Positions 57,775 through 64,000 of a stretch of 64,000 nt of DNA are shown in pieces. The notes beneath the pieces are model-generated. The model had not been told where the DNA came from. It did not search any database and saw only the letters and a list, made by a program, of their open reading frames with translations. The translations under genes were made by a program, and so were the position numbers. This DNA comes from Diphasiastrum complanatum. Its lineage: Eukaryota; Streptophyta; Lycopodiopsida; Lycopodiales; Lycopodiaceae. The stretch spans positions 11,996,404 to 12,060,403 of the forward strand of contig CM055105.1 of NCBI GenBank assembly GCA_029204225.1. Reading direction: 5' to 3'. How positions within the stretch are numbered: the first letter of the stretch is position 1; every line of letters starts with the position of its first letter.

Positions 57775-60700
57775 TTTAGTAATGCTTTCTTTTGTGTGAG
57801 GGTAGGGCATGAGATGAAACATAGATTAGAATCTACAGCACTATGTAGGAGTTATTATTATTTATTGATAATCAACGTTAGATAATAGGTTAGATTAGTT
57901 TTAGATAATAGAATCTAGATCAGTGTGTGATTATTAATTAGTGTGCGATTAGTGTCGGAAGTTAGAGATTAGTGTTAAATTTAGGGTTTAGAGAGAGTCG
58001 AGACCATGTTGAGGGATGTTATATGACCCTTGAGTCATCAATGTATGTACTCTACAGTATGGATCGTAAACAATAGGTGGGACTTGGGAGTTACGTATGA
58101 ATAATGACAATAGGTGGGACTCGGGAGTTGGATTCAAGATTGATCCTTGATTAATTATAATGTACATTACAAATTAAACACTAAAAAAGCACTTATTTTT
58201 GCTACAATATAAGGCTAGGAAACAATTCCCTAAAAAACAAAAACCTTAAAACCGATTCGCCAATTCTTTCCTAGGGTTACCGATTCAAACCCTTTTCGAA
58301 AAGGTCCATGAAACATTGAAACAGCCTGATCTCAAAGGCCGAGAGGCAAGATGGTCTGAACTTATGCAAGAATTTCAAATGGAAATTCTGCATAAAAAAG
58401 GGCAAAAAATCATGTGGCTGATGCATTGTCTTGGATAGTGTATCAAATGTCATTTATGGTCATTGAAAATGACCTATTAGTTGAGACAAAGAAGGCACAA
58501 CTAGAGGATCCTCAATGTAAGAAAGTGGAGCTTGAGGTGAGTCATGGCCATGCAGACTCTCAAGAGGAGAGCTCTAAGAATGATTTTGTTAAGAGGAATG
58601 GCAAATTTCTCATTCCAGCTTGTGAGGAGCTGCATAAGAAAATCTTGCATTCATGTCATGCTAACCCTAGTGCAAGTCATCCTGGTGTGGATAAAACTTG
58701 TGACTTGATCCAAAGTAATTTCTGGTGGCCTAAGATTAACAAAGACATGACATTTTAAGTGTCAAGTTAACAAAGTCGAAAGGATTAAAGTTACACCCTT
58801 TGCCTATTCCAAAGGGAAGATGGGAGAGTGTTTCGATGGACTCTATTACACACTTGCCTCGTACGCAACTGCAACATGATTTCATAATGGTTGTGGGTGA
58901 CAGACTCACAAAAAATGGCTCATTTCATACCAACACATAAAAAGGTAGATACACCTAGGGGTAGCTGATCTATTCATGCAACACATATTCAGACTTCATG
59001 GGTTACCATCATCCATAGTGTTTGATAGAGATACATGCTTTACGGGTCATTTTTTGACTATCGTAAAGGATAAGCTTGAAGTGTAGTAGTGCAGTTGAGA
59101 ATGAGTGGTTTATTCACCCTGAAACGGATGGTCAAACAGAGAGACTTAACCAAACCATACAAGACATGCTTGGGGCGTACGTAAGTGTTAAGCAAACGCA
59201 ATGGGAAAAGTATTTGCCATTGTTGGAGTTTGCTTATAATGATAAAAACAATGCTTCTAATGTACTTATATTCCTGCCTTAGTGTGAACAGTTGGACTTG
59301 TAAATTGCAATGGCTCACACCGGCCTATGGTGTTTTGTAAGAAAATGTAAATAGCAGGTTTTGGTTAGACCTGCTTGTATTTGGTATGGGGTACTTGGTC
59401 TTAATTTAGAGGCTGTTGGACTAACCTCCTAAAAAGTAGGAGAGTTGACCAATCAACAAGACACGTGTCATATGCTCACTAAGAACTTGGTCCAGTGTAT
59501 GAGTGGCACATGTCGGATGGTCCTCCTACTCACTTGCCTATGTTTCAGGGTATTGCCAAGTGGCGAGTGTCGGCTATGCATGGAGTATGCCATGTGTCGA
59601 CGATAGGACAAGTCAAGGTCAATTGGGGTGCTTGAAGTAGCAGTGCTCTTATGTGTTTACGGTAGGATCTTGATATGTATTTTCAAGAGAAATCAATAAA
59701 GTGAATATTTGATGCCTACTTTGATGTGCTTAGGGTTTAGTTGAGATAGCTTTGTGAGAAGAAGTGGAATTCTTTAATCCAAGTTCTTTTACAACAACTC
59801 ACCATTAGTGACACCTATATCTGTTTGGACTTCTAATATGACTTTTGGTCATTTATGAAAAACAAACCCTATGAATTTGTCCTCTAGTTATCATCCACAT
59901 CAAAGTTAAGATTAAATTTTTGAACTCTTGAATAATGAAAGTGCCTAAAGTCTTTAAGTTTGACAAGTAGATCAACATCTATATGTGCTATTCTAGTTTC
60001 ATCATTTCATTTCGGTGAGTTGGTGTATCGTACTCAAGTTGGGTGGTTCGCCCACCTAGGTTCAATTTCTATGATCCCACAGGTGGTTGATAATACCAAA
60101 AAGCATCATTCCGTCCTCACATGTTTCAATATTTTGTTATATGAGGAATATTGTGTTTCTTTCGAGAAAAAAAAAATTTATGTTACGTTCCAATCTAAAT
60201 TGTTGGATTTTATCTGGATTCTGAGCTCATCATAAATGTGGAATACAAAATACACATAACTAGAGATTATTAAGACTCTTGATAAAACACAAATAGCATA
60301 ATCCACAAACATCACTTACGGTCTCAATAGTACTCCATCAAAACGTGCTAATTGAGTTTCAAAAGAATCTACATGTTTTAGGCTACCCCCACAATGACAA
60401 GGAAGTAGTGCGAACAACACTCCATGTCCATGTCCATGCATGTTAAATTTCTAGGTCCATAAATGATCATTTCAAAAAGAGATGGTTGCAATCACTTCCG
60501 AAAAAATGCGTTATAAAGCTTTTGAGGAATCAAAATAATTAACCAATACTATGCAGTATGTAGTATGAATTTGCAAAATGCAAATTGTACAAAAAGGGTA
60601 CATGAAAAGTCAAGCACAGACAATGTTTATAATACGGAAATGGATAGGTATTGATATATCTAGATAGGTGTAGGTACATTGAACATTCATAAAAAATCTG

Positions 60701-62486
60701 TGAAAGAAATGAAGACCATGCTAGATACGCAACGCGTGCCTCACAACAACACATAACCCTAATATGAGACCCTATTTCCCAATTTTAAACACAAGGCAAT
60801 CACAATTGGAAATACAATGCTATTAATGAATATCTGAATGCAAGCTTCACAATCACGCCAAACATAACATCATTCACAATGCATTAAAATAAACGCATAA
60901 ATACCAAACTATAAGATTTTCAAAATCCTATGAATAGCACATCTCAGCTTTTAGCACAACCATTGATATTAAAAAGTGCATCTCTTTGCACCATGAACCA
61001 TTGCTCAATACCTTTTCACAGGCGAGGTAAGATCCTCTTTGACGCCTACAATCCTCTTTCGTAAGAGCTGGGCAGTATTCTTTCAAGGCAGAACCTCCCT
61101 TTGTCTTAAACTGCAAAAATAAATGATGTGGTGAGAAATACTTGTGATTTAGATCTACAGATGTCAAATAGAGGCTCACAAGGCACTTGCAAAACTGACC
61201 TTTGCAGCAACAGCAGTCTCCTTGGCTGTCGGTCTATGGAGGAGATCCAACAGCTCCTCGCCCGTCTTTGACTTCTGCAACTCCCTAAATGATTTCTTAC
61301 TGAGAAGAGCCTCCAGATCCTTGAGAACATCGTCATCACTTCCTCTGTTCTTACCAGTCGAACTTGGAGGACCAGGGACAAGAGCAGGTCCAGGCCCTGG
61401 CCCTGGCCCTGGGCCAATTGGAGGTCTCTGAAAAGGTGGCAACACTCCATATCCCATGTTTATACCAGGTACACCTCCAGGGCCAGGCATTCCCATCATC
61501 CCCATCACGCGCGGGCCTCCTCGAGGACCCATCAACGGTGGAGGACCTGAACCAGGAAAGATAGGAGGCCCTGGACCTGGACCTGGAACTGGGCCTGGGC
61601 CTGGCATTGAGGAAATTGATTGAAGATGAGGAGGAGGCTCTACTCCCCCCCCAACCCACATATCTCCTCTGGAAGGAACATGCCCTGAAGGAGCACCATT
61701 TTCCATCCCAACTGCAGATGTCGGTAATGCTCCTGGCCCTCCCATTAAAGAATTAGGGTTCGCTTCTGCTCCAGCAAAGGGAGCAAGGGGAAGTCCAGGC
61801 AGCTCCTTCGACAGCCTGTTCCTGTCTATCGTCAGCACCATGAGCCTTGTCTTACCTCCAAGAGCGCATTCGTCGATCTCTATTCCAGCACCTGGGCCGA
61901 CCGCGAGAGCCCTCAATGCTGCTTCTACAGCTGCCACGCCGCCACCTTCACCTCCTACTTCAGCAATCGCATCTTTCTCGGCTGAAGTCGGCGATTTGGC
62001 TAATCTTCGATAAATCCCTGTTGAATCTATTGGTACAATACCAGATGATGACAATAAGCAATTGGCAACCATGCTTTTCACAAGGGTTAAGGCTCCGGGA
62101 GTGGATTCTCTGGCCCCTTCATTCTCTGTCCGATTATTGAGCCCTAAATTGTCCTGCCTTCCAGTGCTCGGAGCCTTAAGCTCTACCAATCCTTTTAAAT
62201 CTCCAGCAGATGTCTTAGAAGCCGACCTTACCAAGGCAGCATCCAGTGGCTGCAGAGATCCTTGCCTTTGGAATGGCCTTTCCCTGCTCTTTATGTCCAA
62301 ACCCCCCAGGGATGATACAACTTTGAGAGTGAGTTCAAGCGAGGAGGCAAGATCCGGCAGCTGTGTGCTTATATTACTCACAAGCTGTTCTCTGGATCGC
62401 CGTTGGTTTGTGATTTGTTCTTTCAGCTGCCGCCTCTGCTCTCTTAATTTTAAGATTTCTTCGTCTTCTTCGGCATTACCCTCCAT
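46665..62486 (-). CDS. MTA: MTA, catalytic subunit of the mRNA m6A methyltransferase (METTL3 orthologue), seven coding exons
   Basis: MTA transfers a methyl group from S-adenosylmethionine to N6 of adenosine in mRNA, working with MTB (METTL14) and accessory proteins in the nucleus. Joining 62486-61200, 61110-61012, 51654-51571, 51432-51074, 50973-50757, 50062-49983 and 46935-46665 gives an uninterrupted 798-residue protein ending in TGA. All six introns are GT-AG, and codon phases match at each junction (0, 0, 0, 2, 0, 2). Arabidopsis MTA is about 685 residues; the extra length here is in the N-terminal Gly/Pro/Met-rich part. Introns are 89, 9357, 138, 100, 694 and 3047 bases. Identity in the catalytic region to plant MTA is very high. 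No stop or frameshift was seen in the coding exons, so the gene is probably active. The start at 62486 is the first ATG of the open frame. Confidence 0.95.
46936..49982 (-). other. MTA intron 6, no gene recognised
   Basis: Apart from the microsatellite and a G-run at 47950-47957, no coding similarity was found. A frame at 48640-48840 ([20 protein letters not shown]) is unrecognised. Confidence 0.5.
49013..49096. repeat. (CT)42 microsatellite in MTA intron 6
   Basis: An 84-base pure pyrimidine tract on the plus strand, which is GA in the MTA transcript. Confidence 0.97.
49983..50062 (-). CDS. MTA: MTA coding exon 6 (residues 683-709)
   Basis: It starts after TTTTGCAG and encodes [20 protein letters not shown] and MHNTHA, ending in a split Gly codon before GTAAC. 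No ATG-initiated frame of useful length covers it, so it is easily missed. It is required to keep phase between exons 5 and 7 and matches the end of the methyltransferase fold. Confidence 0.93.
50757..50973 (-). CDS. MTA: MTA coding exon 5 (residues 610-682)
   Basis: It encodes [40 protein letters not shown] and [18 protein letters not shown]. This is the part of the MT-A70 domain carrying RNA-groove and heterodimer-interface residues in METTL3. It ends before GTGCGTAAG. Confidence 0.95.
51074..51432 (-). CDS. MTA: MTA coding exon 4 (residues 491-610, DPPW catalytic motif)
   Basis: It starts after TTTCAG with [10 protein letters not shown], giving Cys492 and His496 of finger 2. The MT-A70 domain then begins: [20 protein letters not shown] is followed by the DPPW motif at residues 562-565, which binds the target adenine and methyl donor. 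[19 protein letters not shown] and [14 protein letters not shown] follow. The last codon (Cys610) is split with exon 5. Confidence 0.96.
51571..51654 (-). CDS. MTA: MTA coding exon 3 (residues 463-490, zinc finger 2 start)
   Basis: This short exon lies 9.4 kb from exon 2. It starts after TTATAG with [12 protein letters not shown] and ends RHMK before GTATATG. It supplies the last ligand of finger 1 (His464) and Cys480 and Cys486 of finger 2 in [13 protein letters not shown]. Confidence 0.9.
52030..53070 (-). pseudogene. Ty3 RNase H and integrase fragment in MTA intron 2 (sense)
   Basis: [40 protein letters not shown] and [10 protein letters not shown] are RNase H (53026-52720). After a frameshift, [11 protein letters not shown] and SVADALSRI continue to 52580. 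The integrase finger follows as [20 protein letters not shown] and [15 protein letters not shown] (52300-52200). The core starts [11 protein letters not shown] at about 52110 and the fragment ends near 52080. It is transcribed in the same direction as MTA. Confidence 0.83.
53090..55060 (-). pseudogene. Copia RT/RNase H fragment in MTA intron 2 (sense)
   Basis: The linker before RT (55055-54762) is acidic with a Pro/Ser-rich end. RT starts [18 protein letters not shown] at about 54500. [40 protein letters not shown] and the intact [13 protein letters not shown] follow at 54271-53990. [18 protein letters not shown] runs to 53890. RNase H remnants ([14 protein letters not shown]) lie near 53250. 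A tandem duplication disrupts 53472-53880. Confidence 0.82.
53472..53880. repeat. About 202-bp tandem duplication within copia
   Basis: A block containing GTAGTCGCTAGATA and AAGCTTCCAACAAGCTTTCT occurs at about 53483 and again at 53685. The two copies differ at scattered positions, with small insertions. Confidence 0.85.
55454..55516. repeat. (AG)n microsatellite in MTA intron 2
   Basis: About 31 AG repeats next to the left LTR of the antisense Ty3 element. Confidence 0.95.
55620..55960 (+). repeat. Left LTR (part) of the antisense Ty3 element
   Basis: Shares with 59.34-59.65 kb the phrases CTAAAAAGTAGGAG, TCATATGCTCACTA, CTTGGTCCAGTGTATGAGTG and GCATGGAGTATGCCATGTGT in the same order. Exact ends were not determined. 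Confidence 0.75.
56270..57380 (+). pseudogene. Ty3 reverse transcriptase and RNase H start
   Basis: [20 protein letters not shown] and [20 protein letters not shown] precede [18 protein letters not shown] and [11 protein letters not shown] follow. The catalytic motif reads [10 protein letters not shown], so the second Asp of FIDD has become Glu. The thumb and the start of RNase H continue with many stops ([19 protein letters not shown]) to [12 protein letters not shown] at 57375. Confidence 0.82.
57380..58318. mobile_element. Insertion splitting RNase H, about 0.94 kb
   Basis: RNase H reads [10 protein letters not shown] up to 57378 and resumes as [19 protein letters not shown] from about 58315. 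AACAGCC(C/T)G occurs at both edges and looks like a 9-base target duplication. The insert is AT-rich and non-coding and contains the AG tract. Possible short terminal similarity is weak. A 9-base duplication would suit a Mutator-like non-autonomous element, but this is inference. Confidence 0.5.
57703..57770. repeat. (AG)34 microsatellite
   Basis: A pure AG tract inside the 0.94-kb insert in MTA intron 2. Confidence 0.97.
58319..59290 (+). pseudogene. Ty3 RNase H end and integrase remnant
   Basis: [10 protein letters not shown] and [14 protein letters not shown] close RNase H. The integrase finger region reads [20 protein letters not shown] and [12 protein letters not shown]. The core follows in other frames: [10 protein letters not shown] near 58915-58940, and [20 protein letters not shown] at about 59118-59175, which carries the Glu. 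LLEFAYND is near 59223. Multiple stops occur, and the C-terminal end is missing. Confidence 0.8.
59340..59650 (+). repeat. Right LTR (part) of the antisense Ty3 element
   Basis: Counterpart of 55620-55960, following the integrase remnant. It starts near 59340; no polypurine tract is recognisable at the edge. Confidence 0.72.
59651..61011. other. Proximal part of MTA intron 2, no gene
   Basis: No coding similarity or repeat structure was seen in this AT-rich stretch. Confidence 0.5.
61012..61110 (-). CDS. MTA: MTA coding exon 2 (residues 430-462, zinc finger 1)
   Basis: It starts after TTTGCAG and ends GAAAAG before GTATTG. It encodes FKTKGG and the first CCCH finger: Cys442, Cys450 and Cys460, with His464 supplied by exon 3. 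The finger helps bind RNA in METTL3. Confidence 0.92.
61200..62486 (-). CDS. MTA: MTA coding exon 1 (residues 1-429)
   Basis: Residues about 5-45 are charged and helical ([20 protein letters not shown]), a likely coiled coil. Residues about 130-240 hold the conserved plant block [11 protein letters not shown] and [20 protein letters not shown]. Residues about 270-380 are very rich in Gly, Pro and Met, including a Pro-Gly repeat near 61400, and are probably disordered. Residues about 390-429 ([20 protein letters not shown], then [16 protein letters not shown]) match Arabidopsis MTA closely and lead into the zinc fingers. The exon ends GCAAAG before GTCAGT. Confidence 0.93.
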
Positions 62487-62553
62487 TGTTTCTTCGCAAC
62501 AAAAACCTTCCTTCCAAAAACTTAATGCTCAACCATAACATCTATCTATCGTC

Positions 62554-62562
62554 ATATATATC
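62554..62562 (-). promoter_or_regulatory. Possible MTA TATA box
   Basis: On the minus strand GATATATATG lies about 70 bases before the MTA start codon. If used, the leader would be about 35-45 bases. No other promoter signal was identified. Confidence 0.35.
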
Positions 62563-62599
62563 CAGAGTGACAAAAGCTTCTCAAGGATTTCTGTCTCTC

Positions 62600-64000
62600 T
62601 TCACACATCATACACGCCTTCACCCAAAACCCCTTTCGCTTAAACCTGTCTTTTTTGGGGACCCCTCCAAGTTAGAGCCTCCCCTTTGCCAAATATTTAT
62701 GAAGATGGCAATATCAAGACAACCAAGAAGCACTCACAAGAGGTAGGTGATTATATTTGAAAGTGGACCCAGCGTTGCTTGCTAGCAAGGGATTTGGGTG
62801 GAAGTGGTAGGATTCACCAACGCCACATCACACTTGCATTTTGCACTTTTTTCTACTTTTTGATCAGCCTAATTTTAACTCGTTGATTGAAAGTCATAGT
62901 TGCTCGACACATCCTCATCGTCGAGGATTGAGTGCATGACCAAAAATGGCTCCTTAGATAACTGAACAAGGTATCTTTAAGTTTTGTGATAAGATTGCAA
63001 CTACTATCAAGTAGAGTGTGAATCATGTGTTGGTTGCAACAAAAGCCAAATACATTGATGCATTTGGAGTGAATCACATTCTCTAGCTTCATGTTGGTGG
63101 AATTTTATGGGTCTATCAGTGAGTCATGGGGGAACTGGATGATGTGGCCCAGTTAGGCTGCATAGGGGGTCTAGTGAGGTGTCACGGTGCACTACTAGTG
63201 GTGCATGGGCCTTGGAGGGTATAAGTATACTCATTGGGCTCTCACTAGTGCATGCTGGATTGTGTGATTGGTAGCTACATGCTGCTGGAGTGACTCCTCG
63301 ACCTCTTGATGAGTGATTGATCCATAGCTTGGGGGCTAGATTCGTAAGATCTAGATTTGGTTGGGTTAGTTTGTCCACCATCTGATTCCCTTGTGTTGCT
63401 TTGTTGTGGCTTGCTTGGCTAGAGTATCCTTGGTGTGGGACTTTACAGTTAAGGTAAGAATTGGTTCAGCATAAGGAAGCTAGTAAAACATGAGCTTCAC
63501 TCTTTACTCAGGATGACGGTAAAGGTAAATCTAGTGCTCCAACTTCATATATTTTTGCTACGTTTATTGAGTGTTGATTACGTAAACAAAAAACCTTAAA
63601 TGTTTTTGTGAGAGACATTCCAAACTCACTGGATGATTTTGAGGATGCAAATATATTTTTAAAAGATAATCTCCAACATCATAATAAAGGGGTTGAGAAA
63701 ACTTGGTGTACCAATAAATATCCAAATATGTTGGTTATGCTTCATGTCTACAAATTATTGACGAGAAGCATTGCATCAACGATCAAGATTACAAGCTAAA
63801 AATATTTATCTGGATGAAGACCTAGAACGTAAGATCGCTAGACAAAAAGCTACAGTTGTGGGGAAAAGACTCATGTATGAAGATGGCATTATCAAATTTG
63901 TTAAGAGATCTTGATATAGTTGAGTTGGAGCTTATTTAGAGTTAGAGTTAGGATTTTAAATAGTTGTCTATTATTGTCTATTTAATGTGGTCTTGCCATT
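62600..64000. other. Upstream flank of MTA
   Basis: No gene was recognised. A short frame at about 63490-63800 (NVFVRDIPNSLDDFEDANIF) is open for roughly 75 residues and is unrecognised. It is followed by a possible continuation near 63800-63910 (IARQKATVVGKRLMYEDGII). Confidence 0.4.

Larger units (their letters stand above)
55620..59650 (+). mobile_element. Ty3 element with two LTRs, antisense in MTA intron 2
   Basis: Diverged direct repeats at 55.62-55.95 and 59.34-59.65 kb flank Ty3 pol remnants in the same orientation. Gag, protease and much of RNase H are missing. A further 0.94-kb sequence is inserted between the RNase H halves. The element lies opposite to MTA transcription. Confidence 0.75.

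Noticed and set aside
61222-62538. Plus-strand open frames of 66-158 residues over MTA exon 1
   Set aside because: They are antisense shadows of the conserved MTA coding exon and carry no recognisable domain.
1-64000. Search for CRISPR arrays, rRNA genes, complete tRNAs and bacterial operons
   Set aside because: None is visible. The window is plant nuclear DNA, and repeats present are LTRs, tandem duplications and microsatellites.

Overview
This window is nuclear DNA from a land plant with a repeat-rich, probably large genome. One well-preserved host gene is visible, and most of the rest is old, nested and broken LTR retrotransposon. The plant assignment rests on the host gene, which resembles plant MTA more than animal METTL3, and on plant-type Ty1/copia and Ty3 elements. 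The lineage (for example fern or gymnosperm) cannot be fixed from the sequence alone.

The host gene is MTA, the catalytic subunit of the mRNA N6-adenosine (m6A) methyltransferase. It lies on the minus strand from 62486 to 46665. I could join seven coding exons with GT-AG junctions and matching phases into a 798-residue protein with two CCCH zinc fingers, the DPPW catalytic motif and the complete MT-A70 domain. Introns 2 (9.4 kb) and 6 (3.0 kb) are expanded. Intron 2 holds a sense Ty3 fragment, a sense copia pol fragment, an antisense Ty3 element with both LTRs, and long AG microsatellites.

From left to right: 1-9.6 kb holds a degenerate plus-strand Ty3 element (primer-binding site at 1677), gag-like coiled-coil blocks in both orientations and copia fragments. 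9.6-14 kb is mostly non-coding and includes a GC-rich patch with six CACGTG boxes upstream of a TATA box. 14.2-15.3 kb carries unrecognised coding remnants. 15.3-23 kb shows one copia element inserted into the RNase H region of another. 23-30 kb contains a gag-like block, a (TA)n tract, non-coding DNA and a Ty3 reverse transcriptase fragment. 30.3-37.5 kb holds a minus-strand Ty3 element and a minus-strand copia gag/protease with its LTR. 37.4-38.8 kb is an unrecognised broken locus. 39.4-40.04 kb is a broken histone H3 gene of centromeric (CENH3) type, truncated by a retrotransposon fragment. 41.3-43.1 kb is a chromodomain Ty3 fragment with its LTR. 43.4-43.95 kb is a copia gag, and 46.7-62.5 kb is MTA.

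Only MTA looks functional. The retroelement frames are interrupted by stops (often TAG), frameshifts and internal deletions, so no autonomous element is intact here.
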